Assembly: GCF_018882155.1 (NCBI RefSeq)
Contig: NZ_JACVPA010000002.1
Coordinates: 248,001-312,000 of the forward strand
Reading direction: 5' to 3'
Length of the DNA: 64,000 bases
DNA from: Polynucleobacter nymphae
GTDB taxonomy: Bacteria; Pseudomonadota; Gammaproteobacteria; Burkholderiales; Burkholderiaceae
Shown here: positions 1-9,475 of the stretch, one piece after another
Numbering within the stretch: position 1 is the stretch's first letter
Layout of the letters: each line of letters opens with the position of its first letter
Made by a program: the position numbers and the translations under genes
Notes under the pieces: model-generated
The model's input: the letters and a program-made list of their open reading frames with translations, nothing else
Told to the model about the DNA's origin: nothing
Databases searched by the model: none

Positions 1-1749
1 TCTGGTGGTGTTGCTTTCTTAAAGAGCCCAGTAGGCCGCATGTTTCATCAATTCTTTGGCGAGAACATGTTGCGCGCTGACGTTTGTAATGCTGTGGAAG
101 AGTTGGGCCAACTGTTAGACCACACTGGCCCAGTACTTCAGAGTGAGCGTAATGCTGCCCGCATCTTTAGTGCAGACCATTTGTTTTTCGTAACTAATGG
201 CACTTCTACATCAAACAAAATTGTTTGGCACTCTACTGTAGCCCCTGGTGACGTAGTGCTGGTAGACCGTAATTGCCATAAGTCTGTGATTCATTCGATT
301 ACCATGATGGGCGCGATTCCTATCTTCTTAATGCCAACCCGTAATCATCTTGGCATTATTGGGCCAATTCCGAAAGAAGAGTTTGAATGGTCCAACATTA
401 AGAAGAAAATTGATGCTAACCCGTTCATCAAGAATAAGAATGTTGTACCCCGCGTCATGACGCTGACCCAGAGTACCTACGATGGCATTATCTATAACGT
501 CGAAATGATCAAAGAGATGCTTGATGGCAAGGTTGACTCTTTGCACTTTGACGAAGCCTGGTTGCCGCATGCCACCTTCCATCCTTTCTATAAAGATATG
601 CATGCGATTGGGTCTGATCGTAAGCGTACTAAGAAGAGTTTGATGTTTGCGACTCAATCTACTCATAAGCTATTAGCTGGTTTGTCACAAGCTTCGCAAG
701 TATTGGTGCAGGATGCTGAAGAGACCAAGCTTGATCGTGATTGCTTCAATGAAGCCTATCTCATGCACACCTCTACTAGCCCACAGTACGCCATTATTGC
801 TTCCTGTGACGTTTCTGCTGCCATGATGGAGTCGCCTGGTGGCACTACCTTGGTAGAAGAATCGATTGCTGAAGCTATGGACTTCCGTCGCGCCATGCGT
901 GAGGTAGATGAAAAGTTTGGTTCAGATTGGTGGTTTAAGGTTTGGGGACCCGATCACTTGGCAGAAGAAGGTATTGGTGAGCGCTCTGATTGGATACTAG
1001 AGCCCAATGCAAGCTGGCATGACTTTGGTAAGTTGGCTAAAGACTTCAATATGCTTGATCCGATCAAGGCAACGGTAGTTACGCCAGGACTAGATATCGA
1101 GGGCAACTTTGGCTCCACGGGTATCCCTGCCAGTATTGTGACCAAGTATCTTGCTGAACATGGTGTGATCGTTGAGAAGTGCGGCCTATATTCCTTCTTC
1201 ATTATGTTTACCATCGGCATTACTAAGGGGCGCTGGAATACCTTAGTGACAGAATTGCAGCAGTTCAAGGATCACTTCGATAAGAACGCACCTTTATGGA
1301 AAGTACTTCCTGAGTTTGTGGCTAAGCACCCACGCTATGAGCGCGTTGGGCTCAAAGATATTTGTCAGCAGATTCATGAGTTCTATAAAGGCCGTGATGT
1401 AGCACGCATGACGACCGAGATGTATACCTCAGACATGGTACCTGCGATGATGCCTTCAGAGGCTTGGGCCAAGATGGCACATAAAGAAGTCGACCGCGTG
1501 CCGCTTGATCAGTTAGAAGGGCGCGTAACGGCCATGCTAGTAACGCCATACCCACCAGGTATTCCGCTCTTGATTCCAGGCGAGCGCTTTAATAAACGGA
1601 TTGTGGACTATCTGTACTTCGCAAGAGACTTTAATGAAAAGTTCCCTGGCTTTGAGACTGATATTCATGGTCTAGTTAAGGCTGATCTAGATGGTCATAG
1701 TGAATACTATGTTGATTGCGTCAGGCAAGAGCGCGATATCACGCTTTAA
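1..1749 (+). CDS. Orn/Lys/Arg decarboxylase, C-terminal part (5' end outside window)
   Basis: The reading frame is open from base 1, so the gene starts upstream of the window; the first visible ATG at 40 is internal. About 580 residues are visible of a family usually 700-760 long, so the N-terminal wing domain and part of the PLP domain are missing. The protein is a fold-type I PLP decarboxylase that turns a basic amino acid into a polyamine precursor (agmatine, cadaverine or putrescine) in the cytoplasm. Seen directly: the FDEAW motif near 553, the Schiff-base lysine in an STHK motif (codon 667-669), and the family's C-terminal domain with PYPPGIPLLIPGE near 1549. The substrate (Arg, Lys or Orn) cannot be decided from this part. 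It converges on dctM with a 3-base gap. Confidence 0.9.
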   Translation, partial: SGGVAFLKSPVGRMFHQFFGENMLRADVCNAVEELGQLLDHTGPVLQSERNAARIFSADHLFFVTNGTSTSNKIVWHSTVAPGDVVLVDRNCHKSVIHSITMMGAIPIFLMPTRNHLGIIGPIPKEEFEWSNIKKKIDANPFIKNKNVVPRVMTLTQSTYDGIIYNVEMIKEMLDGKVDSLHFDEAWLPHATFHPFYKDMHAIGSDRKRTKKSLMFATQSTHKLLAGLSQASQVLVQDAEETKLDRDCFNEAYLMHTSTSPQYAIIASCDVSAAMMESPGGTTLVEESIAEAMDFRRAMREVDEKFGSDWWFKVWGPDHLAEEGIGERSDWILEPNASWHDFGKLAKDFNMLDPIKATVVTPGLDIEGNFGSTGIPASIVTKYLAEHGVIVEKCGLYSFFIMFTIGITKGRWNTLVTELQQFKDHFDKNAPLWKVLPEFVAKHPRYERVGLKDICQQIHEFYKGRDVARMTTEMYTSDMVPAMMPSEAWAKMAHKEVDRVPLDQLEGRVTAMLVTPYPPGIPLLIPGERFNKRIVDYLYFARDFNEKFPGFETDIHGLVKADLDGHSEYYVDCVRQERDITL

Positions 1750-1752
1750 GTT

Positions 1753-3285
1753 TTATTTAACCGGCTTATCTAATTGAAACGTTACCGGAGCATCTTCATC
1801 AACCTTGTTTGAAGATGTCTCTGATTTCGAGTCTTCACCACTAGTGAAGTTGTAATCCTGGCTTTGGACTACTGCCGCAGGCTTATCTAAGAGAGTAGTG
1901 ACTAGCGCAGGGAAGGCAACAACTGCTGCAACCATAATCAGTTGCAATCCAACCCATGGCAGTGCACCCCAATAGATATCACTACTCTTCACTTCTTTTG
2001 GGGCAACTCCTCTGAGATAGAAGAGTGCAAACCCAAATGGAGGATGCATAAATGAGGTTTGCATATTGACGCACAGCATGACTCCAAACCAGACGAGAGC
2101 AGCGCTAGCAGCAGCCTGCGGGTTACCGTTCATAGAGTCAAGCAGTACTGGCGAGAGAAGTTTGACTGCTACTGGTGCAAGCATGGGCACGATGATGAAA
2201 GCAATCTCAAAAAAGTCTAGAAAGAATGCCAAGAAAAAGACAAAGAGATTGACGACAATGAGAAAGCCAATCCAGCCACCTGGTAGTCCTGAGAATAGAT
2301 TCTCAACCCAATGCCCACCATCTACCCCTTGGAAGATTACTGAAAAACAAGTGGAGCCAATCAGAATAAAGACCACCATAGCAGTAATGCGCATGGTGTT
2401 TTGATAAGCCTCCTGTATTAAACCTTTGAGATTTGGAATGCTAGCTCTGCGTAGCCAAGCCAATAGCAAAGCGCCCATCGCACCCATCGCGCCAGATTCC
2501 GTTGGGGTTGCAATGCCGGTCATGATAGTGCCGAGAACTAAAAAGATTAATACTGCCGATGGGATGATTCCCATGAGACATTTTTTCCAGAGCTCCCAAC
2601 CCTTGAGAGTCAGATCAGTTTCTGGTACTGGAGGTAAATAGTCTGGACGGATTCGAGAGAGGATGAAGGTATAGAGTGCAAAGAGCGTAATTTGCAGTAA
2701 CGAAGGCCCCCATGCGCCAAGATACATACTGCCGACATCAGCACTGCCACTTTGAGTCTTCAGTTGATCAGCTAAAACTATCAGAACCAAGGATGGCGGC
2801 ACTAATTGGGTAATAGTTCCAGAAGCTGCTAGAACGCCTGTGGCATAGCGCATGTTGTAGCCGTAACGCATCATCACTGGTAAAGAAATCATCGCCATGG
2901 CAATGACTTGGGCGGCTACAGTACCCGTGATAGCACCTAGAATAAATCCCACAATGATGACTGAGTAACCTAGACCGCCGCGAACCCTGCCAAAGAGTTG
3001 ACCCATCGAGTCCAGCATTTCTTCGGCAAGACCGCAGCGCTCTAGAATGGCACCCATAAAAGTAAAGAATGGAATAGCTAGCAGAAGGTCATTCGCAAGT
3101 ACTCCACCAAAAATACGCTGTGGGATGGCTTGCAAAAATGGCATACCAAAAAAGCCTTCGCTGATAGCAATGACTGAGAAGAATAGACCAGCAGCCATCA
3201 GGGAAAATGCGACTGGAAAGCCAACTAACATAAAGATAATTAAGCCGCTGAACATGAGCGGTGGCATCCACTCTAATGGAATCAT
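1753..3285 (-). CDS. dctM: TRAP transporter large permease (DctM/FcbT3-like)
   Basis: Large membrane subunit of a tripartite ATP-independent periplasmic transporter, which uses an ion gradient to import an organic acid delivered by a periplasmic binding protein. The 510 residues are almost wholly hydrophobic with many membrane segments and DctM-type loops (GAITGTVAAQVIAM, ASGTITQLVPPS). It is longer than a typical DctM (about 430) because of extra loops and a hydrophilic, Ser/Asp-rich C-terminal tail of about 45 residues. It most resembles the mannitol/chloroaromatic subgroup (FcbT3), from memory. Its start overlaps the dctQ stop by 4 bases, so the two are probably translationally coupled. 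No binding-protein gene lies beside it, so the substrate is unknown. Confidence 0.9.
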   Translation of the reverse strand: MIPLEWMPPLMFSGLIIFMLVGFPVAFSLMAAGLFFSVIAISEGFFGMPFLQAIPQRIFGGVLANDLLLAIPFFTFMGAILERCGLAEEMLDSMGQLFGRVRGGLGYSVIIVGFILGAITGTVAAQVIAMAMISLPVMMRYGYNMRYATGVLAASGTITQLVPPSLVLIVLADQLKTQSGSADVGSMYLGAWGPSLLQITLFALYTFILSRIRPDYLPPVPETDLTLKGWELWKKCLMGIIPSAVLIFLVLGTIMTGIATPTESGAMGAMGALLLAWLRRASIPNLKGLIQEAYQNTMRITAMVVFILIGSTCFSVIFQGVDGGHWVENLFSGLPGGWIGFLIVVNLFVFFLAFFLDFFEIAFIIVPMLAPVAVKLLSPVLLDSMNGNPQAAASAALVWFGVMLCVNMQTSFMHPPFGFALFYLRGVAPKEVKSSDIYWGALPWVGLQLIMVAAVVAFPALVTTLLDKPAAVVQSQDYNFTSGEDSKSETSSNKVDEDAPVTFQLDKPVK

Positions 3286-3833
3286 TGCATCGGCTTCTCG
3301 TAGTCAAGATCTTCGGCGGGCAGGATAATTTCACCTTTGAGTGCGCCAATACGTTTAATGATTTCTGATAGCCCCTGCAAGCTGAGCATAAAGAAGCCAA
3401 ACGGTACTACAAATTTAATAGGGTAACGCGCTAATCCACCAGAGTTGAGTGAATGCTCCATGATCAACCAAGATGGATAGAAGAGGGTTGTCCATGAGAG
3501 CCATGTAAACAAAATGCAAGCTGGCATTAAGAACAACACTAAGCCAAATAAATCTACCCAAATACGACCACGATCAGAAAGATGTGAGTAGATTAAATCT
3601 ACACGGACATGCTCATTACGTTTGAGGGTGTAGGCTGCGCCTAGCATCACTGCTGCACTAAATAAATACCATTGCAGTTCTAGGGGCCAGTTGTTGCTAA
3701 TGTCTAAGCCATAGCGCAGTAAGGCATTAACTGCCGATACTATGCAGGACAGGAGAATCATGATGCCGGCAGCCTTGCCAAGCAGTTGGTTTATGCGATC
3801 AATACCCGCCGAAAGCTTGGACCAAAACCCCAT
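3282..3833 (-). CDS. dctQ: TRAP transporter small permease (DctQ/FcbT2-like)
   Basis: Small four-helix subunit of the same TRAP transporter. It has 183 residues with hydrophobic segments near 20-40, 55-75, 95-120 and 135-160 and the usual 'LQWYLFSAAVMLGAAYTL' DctQ region. The ATG at 3833 lies 5 bases after the argH stop and the 3' end overlaps dctM by 4 bases, giving an argH-dctQ-dctM transcription unit. Pairing a TRAP permease with an arginine biosynthesis gene is unusual and may be only a spacing accident in a compact genome. Confidence 0.88.
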   Translation of the reverse strand: MGFWSKLSAGIDRINQLLGKAAGIMILLSCIVSAVNALLRYGLDISNNWPLELQWYLFSAAVMLGAAYTLKRNEHVRVDLIYSHLSDRGRIWVDLFGLVLFLMPACILFTWLSWTTLFYPSWLIMEHSLNSGGLARYPIKFVVPFGFFMLSLQGLSEIIKRIGALKGEIILPAEDLDYEKPMQ

Positions 3834-3838
3834 GCCAT

Positions 3839-5257
3839 CTAGAGATCTGCGCGACCCCGTTTGACTGCATTAAGCACTTGAGAAGGTGCGGTTCCTCCAG
3901 CATGTTGACGTGATTGCACAGAGCCATCAACCGTCAGCAAGGCAAAGACATCATCGCCGATGAGTTCGGGGCGATTATCAAGACCGCAAGCAAAGCGCAA
4001 CTCTGAAATACTCAATTCAGTGAGCATGCAGTTTCTACCAACACAGGCTTTAACAGCATGAGCAACAGCCTCATGGGCATCGCGGAAGGCAAGGCCTTTT
4101 TTAACCAAGTAGTCAGCTAAGTCAGTTGCTGTTGAAAAACCTTCTTTAGCAGCAGCTTTCATTACATCGGCTTTGACTTCAATATGAGGAACCATGTCGG
4201 CAAAGATACGCAGCGTATCTTGAACAGTATCTACTGCATCAAATAAAGGCTCTTTATCTTCTTGGTTATCCTTGTTGTAGGCAAGAGGCTGACTCTTCAT
4301 CAGCGTTAACAAAGACATGAGATCGCCATAGACACGACCAGTCTTACCCCGTGCTAATTCAGGAACATCAGGGTTCTTCTTTTGCGGCATGATGGAACTA
4401 CCAGTGCAGAAGCGATCTGGTAGGTCAATAAAGCCAAAGCGCGGGCTAAGCCAGAGTACAAGCTCTTCTGAGAGGCGTGAAACGTGCATCATCAAAATCG
4501 ATGCAAAGGCGCAGAACTCAATCGCAAAGTCACGATCTGATACAGCGTCTAAAGAGTTATTGCAAATACCATCAAAGCCGAGAGTTTTAGCAACTTGTTC
4601 GCGATCAATTGGGTAGCTAGTACCCGCCAAAGCAGCTGCACCTAAAGGCAGACGATTAAGACGTGCCCGCAAATCAGTCAAGCGACTTGCATCGCGACTA
4701 AACATTTCAAAGTAAGCCATCAAGTGATGACCAAAGGTAATGGGTTGTGCAACTTGCAGATGAGTATGGCCAGGCATGATCGTGCTAGCATGCTTTTCTG
4801 CTAAATCTAGTAGCGCACTGCGCAGAGTCTTTAGAGTGGCAGCGATCTCATCAACACTGCCACGCAACCACAGACGTAAATCAGTAGCCACCTGGTCATT
4901 GCGTGAGCGACCAGTATGTAAACGTTTTCCAGCATCACCCACAAGGGCAGTTAAGCGGGCTTCAATATTGAGGTGCACATCTTCTAATGCCAATTGCCAT
5001 TCAAACTGGCCAGCTTCAATTTCGCTCTTAATTTGAGTCATTCCCTTCTGGATATCCGCTAAATCTTGAGCGCTGATGATCTTTTGGGCAGCCAACATCT
5101 GGGCATGGGCTAGGGACCCAGCAATATCGACCATCGCAAAGCGTTGATCAAAGCCAATAGAGGCTGTATAGCGCTGAACGAGTTCGTCCACCGGTTCGTT
5201 AAAACGGGCCGACCACGCATTGGCTTTGTTATCTAAGGAATTTTTGGGTGAGCTCAT
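3839..5257 (-). CDS. argH: Argininosuccinate lyase
   Basis: Last step of arginine synthesis: argininosuccinate to arginine plus fumarate, as a cytosolic homotetramer. With the ATG at 5257 the product is 472 residues, the normal family length, and begins [20 protein letters not shown] longer in-frame start at 5380 would add 41 residues unlike the family and run into hemC, so it is rejected. The fumarase/aspartase-superfamily signature [12 protein letters not shown] is present, as are TGRSRNDQ and the substrate-binding HTHLQ stretch. It is divergent from hemC with a 43-base gap that must hold both promoters. Arginine is also a building block of the cyanophycin made by genes at 20.7-25.5 kb. Confidence 0.96.
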   Translation of the reverse strand: MSSPKNSLDNKANAWSARFNEPVDELVQRYTASIGFDQRFAMVDIAGSLAHAQMLAAQKIISAQDLADIQKGMTQIKSEIEAGQFEWQLALEDVHLNIEARLTALVGDAGKRLHTGRSRNDQVATDLRLWLRGSVDEIAATLKTLRSALLDLAEKHASTIMPGHTHLQVAQPITFGHHLMAYFEMFSRDASRLTDLRARLNRLPLGAAALAGTSYPIDREQVAKTLGFDGICNNSLDAVSDRDFAIEFCAFASILMMHVSRLSEELVLWLSPRFGFIDLPDRFCTGSSIMPQKKNPDVPELARGKTGRVYGDLMSLLTLMKSQPLAYNKDNQEDKEPLFDAVDTVQDTLRIFADMVPHIEVKADVMKAAAKEGFSTATDLADYLVKKGLAFRDAHEAVAHAVKACVGRNCMLTELSISELRFACGLDNRPELIGDDVFALLTVDGSVQSRQHAGGTAPSQVLNAVKRGRADL

Positions 5258-5300
5258 AAACACAGTATATTGTTGTACGTCTTTTATTATTTTAAATGTT

Positions 5301-6266
5301 ATGCCCCAAACCCTGAATTCTCCCTCCCCGCTAGCCCCAAAGCGCCTAGTTATAGCCTCCCGTGAAAGTCGCCTAGCCATGTGGCAGGCAGAACACGTCC
5401 GAGATTGCCTAAAAAAGCTCTATCCAGAGTGTGATGTCCAGATTTTGGGCATGACTACCCGTGGGGACCAGATTTTGGATAAAGCCCTTTCCAAAGTGGG
5501 TGGTAAAGGTCTTTTTGTCAAGGAGCTCGAAACTGCTCTTGAGGATGGGCGTGCTGATTTGGCGGTGCACTCCCTCAAGGATGTTCCGATGGTGATGCCA
5601 GAGGGATTTGATCTTGCTTGTGTCATGGCTAGAGAAGATGCACGTGATGCATTTGTCTCGAATGACTATGCAACTCTCGAAGACTTACCTAAAGGAGCGA
5701 TCGTAGGAACTTCGAGTTTGCGTCGTGAGTCAGTGCTAAGAGCAAAACTCCCGCATCTAGAAATTCATCCGCTGCGTGGAAATTTGGATACCCGTATGGG
5801 TAAGTTAGATCGTGGTGAGTATCAAGCCATCATTTTGGCTGCAGCAGGATTAAAACGCTTAGGTCTAGAAAGCCGTATTCGGGCATATCTTCCCTATGAC
5901 CCATATACGCCAGCTGCTGGTCAAGGTGCTTTAGGTATTGAGACTTTAAGTAAGCATCCCAATATCAAACAATGGCTTGCACCCCTCAATGACTTGCCAA
6001 CTTTATTTGCTGTTTCTGCAGAACGGATGGTGTCTCGTCAGCTCGGTGGCTCCTGTGAGGTGCCCTTGGCAGCCCATGCTGTATGGGACCAAAGCCAGAT
6101 GCAAATTCGTTCTTTTGTAGCAAGTGTAGATGGCAAAGCGATTTGTATTGCTAATGGCAATGCCAGAGTGCAGTCGATTGAAGATGCAGAGGCGCTAGGA
6201 CTTGCCGTTGCAAAAGATTTATTGGCACAGGGCGCAGCAGATTTAATTCCCAAAATTTCTAAATAG
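5301..6266 (+). CDS. hemC: Porphobilinogen deaminase (hydroxymethylbilane synthase)
   Basis: Joins four porphobilinogens into hydroxymethylbilane on the path to haem. The 321 residues from the ATG at 5301 match family length and begin with the standard [14 protein letters not shown] region. Further motifs are [16 protein letters not shown] and, at GGSCEVPLA, Cys252, which carries the dipyrromethane cofactor. An upstream in-frame start at 5220 would run into argH and is not used. The gene is followed after 14 bases by hemD, so the two form a hemCD operon and supply successive reactions. Confidence 0.96.
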   Translation: MPQTLNSPSPLAPKRLVIASRESRLAMWQAEHVRDCLKKLYPECDVQILGMTTRGDQILDKALSKVGGKGLFVKELETALEDGRADLAVHSLKDVPMVMPEGFDLACVMAREDARDAFVSNDYATLEDLPKGAIVGTSSLRRESVLRAKLPHLEIHPLRGNLDTRMGKLDRGEYQAIILAAAGLKRLGLESRIRAYLPYDPYTPAAGQGALGIETLSKHPNIKQWLAPLNDLPTLFAVSAERMVSRQLGGSCEVPLAAHAVWDQSQMQIRSFVASVDGKAICIANGNARVQSIEDAEALGLAVAKDLLAQGAADLIPKISK

Positions 6267-6280
6267 AAATCATAGTAACG

Positions 6281-7105
6281 ATGAGTACTAAAACCATCGT
6301 CGTTACTAGGCCTAGTGGCCAAGCTCGCCAGTTGATTGAGATACTGATGAATAGTATTGAGCAAAGTGGGGTTGCTAAGCGCAGCCTTCCAGAAATAGTT
6401 TCACTTCCTTTACTGACAATTGTGCCCAAAACAGATGATCAATTAGCAGATCACATTGCCACGACTTTAAAAGATGCAGATCTCGCCATTTTTGTTAGTC
6501 CAAATGCCATTGAATGTGCCATGCGTTTACTAGAGCGTGACTGGCAAGAATTTTCAAAGAAGATTATTCCGATTGGGGTGATGGGTGGCAGCAGCAAGCT
6601 GGCATTACAAAACCATGGGATTGGTCAGGAGAAAAGTCCCACCCCGGTATTGATCCCCAAGAATAATGAGCATTGGGATTCAGAGGGGCTATGGCAAGAG
6701 CTGCAAGGCCTTGGCTGGGATTGGCAAAGCAAGAAGATCGTTATTTTCAAAGGTGAGGGTGGCCGAGAATGGCTGGCCGATACTTTAGTAACAGCAGGGG
6801 CAACAGTAGAGGCCATCTCTACATACACTCGCGTGCCCTTGGATCTTGATAACCCAGCTTGGCATGCGATTCGTGAAATGGACATTTCAAAATCACTTTG
6901 GCTACTCACCTCTTCTGAAGCGGTGCGTTATTTAGGTCAAGTAATGAAGGATCAATTTCCACAAGGCCTTCAAAGCGCAAGCGCCTTATGTTCACACCAC
7001 AATATTGCCAATGCAGCAAAGGCGATTGGTTTCGGTGAAGTTTTTACTACTGAGGCTGGTGACGAGGCTTTAATTAAGGCTAGCCTAGCCTGGCTAATGA
7101 TCTAA
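6281..7105 (+). CDS. hemD: Uroporphyrinogen-III synthase
   Basis: Cyclises hydroxymethylbilane to uroporphyrinogen III with inversion of ring D. The family is poorly conserved; the 274-residue product shows the two-lobe HemD layout, starting TIVVTRPSGQA, with 'LAIFVSPNAIECAM' in the first half and 'WLLTSSEAVRYL' in the second. Position directly after hemC makes the assignment firm. Its TAA shares 4 bases with the stop of the convergent ubiC. Confidence 0.93.
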   Translation: MSTKTIVVTRPSGQARQLIEILMNSIEQSGVAKRSLPEIVSLPLLTIVPKTDDQLADHIATTLKDADLAIFVSPNAIECAMRLLERDWQEFSKKIIPIGVMGGSSKLALQNHGIGQEKSPTPVLIPKNNEHWDSEGLWQELQGLGWDWQSKKIVIFKGEGGREWLADTLVTAGATVEAISTYTRVPLDLDNPAWHAIREMDISKSLWLLTSSEAVRYLGQVMKDQFPQGLQSASALCSHHNIANAAKAIGFGEVFTTEAGDEALIKASLAWLMI

Positions 7106-7683
7106 GTGATCTCAGTTTTTAAGAAGCTTAGTAAGGCGGGTAGGAAAATTTCATTGACCAATATTGGTCGGCCCTTTAACTGATACAGGGTACGGCGCGC
7201 CCACAAGGGTGAGCTCAATTCAGAGTAATTCTTGGAGCATCGTTTCCACAAGAGACTACTTTTATCTAAGCGCGCAATATCTCGTGGCGGTTTTGCTTTG
7301 GAGTGTTTGCGTGTTTTTGCAAACAATACGGCACCTAAAGGCTTTGTACCTAGGCGTAGAACAGCATGATTGCTGCCACTAGAGCTTAAGGTAGGAATAA
7401 CACTATGTGCCATCACTACAGGAATCTTGTTTGCACATAAAAGCACTTCACGCACTCTACAGCGTCTAATTTTGAAATGGAAATAGCGACTTTCGTCGCT
7501 ATTGAGTGATTGAGGGCAATCTCGCAAAACTTGAACTTCTAGTTTTTGACCAATTGCATTTTCAATTTTTTGAGTGAGTGACCCAGTATCAGTAAGCCAA
7601 GGCTGCCACTTTCGTGGCGCCCGATGAATTTCACCGGAACCGACTCGATTCCATGCAGAACGGAGACGATTACGGCGAATCAT
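7102..7683 (-). CDS. ubiC: Chorismate--pyruvate lyase
   Basis: Makes 4-hydroxybenzoate and pyruvate from chorismate, the entry step of ubiquinone synthesis. The 193-residue product carries the family features 'WLTDTGSLTQKIE' near residues 29-41 and 'VREVLLCANKIPVVMAHSV' in the middle, and 'LGAVLF' further on. The ATG at 7683 is 2 bases after the stop of the upstream helicase gene, so expression is probably coupled to it. It converges on hemD with a 4-base stop overlap. Confidence 0.88.
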   Translation of the reverse strand: MIRRNRLRSAWNRVGSGEIHRAPRKWQPWLTDTGSLTQKIENAIGQKLEVQVLRDCPQSLNSDESRYFHFKIRRCRVREVLLCANKIPVVMAHSVIPTLSSSGSNHAVLRLGTKPLGAVLFAKTRKHSKAKPPRDIARLDKSSLLWKRCSKNYSELSSPLWARRTLYQLKGRPILVNEIFLPALLSFLKTEIT

Positions 7684-7685
7684 TC

Positions 7686-9236
7686 TTAGCTACCGCTAAA
7701 GTTCCGACGTTGACCGCCAGACTTTGGTTTAGCAAAACGTGGACCTGCAGGACGTGAGTCAGGGGAGCGTGCTGGACGTGAATCAGCAGAACGCGCAGGG
7801 CGTGAGTCAGCAGAACGTGCTGGACGTGAATCGGCTGAACGAGAATCAGTCGAACGCGCTTCAAAATGATTGCCTGAACGGTTGCCGCCGCCAGTGCCAC
7901 CACCGCTACCAAAGCGCGATTCAGAACGTGCGCCTGAGCCATAACGACCGCCACCACCACCAGAATGGTTTCCGCCACCACCACCCGAGCGACCACCAGG
8001 ACGACCACCGCCACCACCAAAGCTAGGCTTTGCTTGTGGCTCAAGGCCAGCAATCACTGATGCCACGATATCTTGCTGTGTGAAGCGCTCGATATTGCGA
8101 ATCTTAGCGCGATCACGATGTTCAACCAAAGTGATAGCGACGCCATTACGACCGGCGCGACCAGTACGACCAATGCGGTGCGTATAGTCTTCGGGTTTCA
8201 TTGGCAAGCCAAAGTTAATCACGTGACTAATGCGTGGTACATCAATACCTCGAGCCGCTACATCAGTCGCTACCAAAATCTTGGTATGACCTTTACGCAA
8301 AGACTCTAGGCGACGCATACGCACAGCTTGAGGCATTGCACCGTGAAGTGCAGTTGCTTCGTAGCCATTAGCGCGCAATGTATCAGCGATCTTTTCGCTT
8401 TCAACTTGGGTACTAGCAAACACAACCGCTTGATCTAAAGTGGCGTCAGCCAAAATGTGCTCAAGTAACTTGTGCTTGTGTGACATGCTGTCAGCCCAAT
8501 GCAACTTCTGTTCAATGTTGGCATGCTTTTCACCTGCGTGAGCAAGCTCAATCCGCTTAGCATCGGTAGTCAAAGCATTAGCTAAAGACATGATCTTGGG
8601 TGCAAAGGTAGCAGAGAACATTAAAGTCTGATTGCGACCTGAACAGCGTTTATCAATCGCCTCGAGATCATCCGCAAATCCCATATCGAGCATGCGATCT
8701 GCTTCATCAATCACGAGTTGCTTAACATCATCCAAGCGAATTGCTTTGCTATCGCACAAGTCGAGTAAACGACCTGGGGTTGCAACAACTAACAAGGCAC
8801 CTTTCAGAGCTTGGATTTGCTTGCCATAAGGCATGCCACCCATAACGGTTGCAATACGGATACCTTTCATGCCGCGAACTAAGTTCACTGCATCAGCGGT
8901 AACCTGTTGCGCTAATTCACGGGTAGGACAGAGCACTAATACTTTAGGTTGTGCACGGCCTGGTACAGGTGAATTGTTCGGGTTAGCATCGATGAGTTGA
9001 TTAATCAAAGGCAATAAAAAGGCTGCGGTTTTACCGCTACCAGTTTGACTGCTGACCAATAAGTCACCGCCAGCTAAAGCTGCAGGAATAACCTGAGCTT
9101 GTACATCAGTGGGTTGGGTAAAGCCCAACTCAGCAACGTTTTTAAGAAGTGGCGCCGCTAGGGCGAAAGACTGGAATGTCATTCCAGGGGGCTTTGAGTC
9201 TTTCGACTCGGGTTTAGTTTCTTTAGAAAAAGTCAT
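7686..9236 (-). CDS. DEAD-box ATP-dependent RNA helicase (RhlE-like)
   Basis: RNA unwinding enzyme of the RhlE/DeaD group used in ribosome assembly or RNA turnover. All core motifs are visible: Q motif (GFTQPTDVQAQVI), Walker A SSQTGSGKT, VIDEADRMLDMGF, FSATF, and HRIGRTGRAG. The last ~110 residues are low complexity: Gly/Arg/Ser-rich, then a tandem SADSRPAR octapeptide. The start could be 9248 or 9236; a GAGGGG Shine-Dalgarno-like run touches the first ATG but is 12 bases from the second, so 9236 is preferred weakly. The 5' leader contains two hairpins (see 9276-9321). It is followed by ubiC after 2 bases. Confidence 0.92.
   Translation of the reverse strand: MTFSKETKPESKDSKPPGMTFQSFALAAPLLKNVAELGFTQPTDVQAQVIPAALAGGDLLVSSQTGSGKTAAFLLPLINQLIDANPNNSPVPGRAQPKVLVLCPTRELAQQVTADAVNLVRGMKGIRIATVMGGMPYGKQIQALKGALLVVATPGRLLDLCDSKAIRLDDVKQLVIDEADRMLDMGFADDLEAIDKRCSGRNQTLMFSATFAPKIMSLANALTTDAKRIELAHAGEKHANIEQKLHWADSMSHKHKLLEHILADATLDQAVVFASTQVESEKIADTLRANGYEATALHGAMPQAVRMRRLESLRKGHTKILVATDVAARGIDVPRISHVINFGLPMKPEDYTHRIGRTGRAGRNGVAITLVEHRDRAKIRNIERFTQQDIVASVIAGLEPQAKPSFGGGGGRPGGRSGGGGGNHSGGGGGRYGSGARSESRFGSGGGTGGGNRSGNHFEARSTDSRSADSRPARSADSRPARSADSRPARSPDSRPAGPRFAKPKSGGQRRNFSGS
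7750..7845 (-). repeat. 24-bp tandem repeat encoding SADSRPAR units
   Basis: About four head-to-tail units of 24 bp, each coding for an octapeptide close to SADSRPAR in the C-terminal tail of the DEAD-box helicase. The units differ at a few synonymous or conservative positions. Such Arg-rich, disordered repeats usually bind RNA and vary in copy number between strains. The repeat also opens spurious reading frames on the other strand. Confidence 0.8.
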
Positions 9237-9275
9237 GCTGTTACACATCCCCTCAAAGGGATGTCTCCGTATGTT

Positions 9276-9321
9276 GCACCCATGGTTTTATAGGGTGCGA
9301 TGGTCAAAGGCATCGACCATC
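9276..9321 (-). promoter_or_regulatory. Two hairpins in the leader of the DEAD-box helicase gene
   Basis: Two adjacent inverted repeats lie 40-85 bases upstream of the helicase start: GCACCC/GGGTGC (9276-9281 with 9293-9298) and GATGGTC/GACCATC (9299-9305 with 9315-9321). They are back to back and fall in the 9.25-9.47 kb gap between divergent genes. A structured 5' leader, for example for cold-responsive expression, is an inference; no known riboswitch is recognised. Confidence 0.35.
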
Positions 9322-9475
9322 AGGCAGGCGGCAGCGTTGTTTGGTTTATGACTTCTAAACTAGTCGCTGAAATATAGCTGGGGGGCGATGAATCAAATTG
9401 CTTAAAAAAGCCTCTTATTATGACAGTTTGAGGGGGGTATTACAAGGGTTTTCCCGAATTAATTATGATGCAGAG

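Noticed and set aside
3089..3400. Minus-strand frame spanning the dctQ-dctM junction
   Set aside because: It is out of frame with two well-supported overlapping TRAP genes and shows no family features.
7750..7845. CRISPR-like short repeats
   Set aside because: The units are contiguous with no spacers and keep a protein reading frame; no cas genes occur.
7739..8026. Plus-strand open frame opposite the helicase tail
   Set aside because: It arises from the 24-bp repeats and Gly/Arg codons of the minus-strand gene; its product is low-complexity with no ribosome site.
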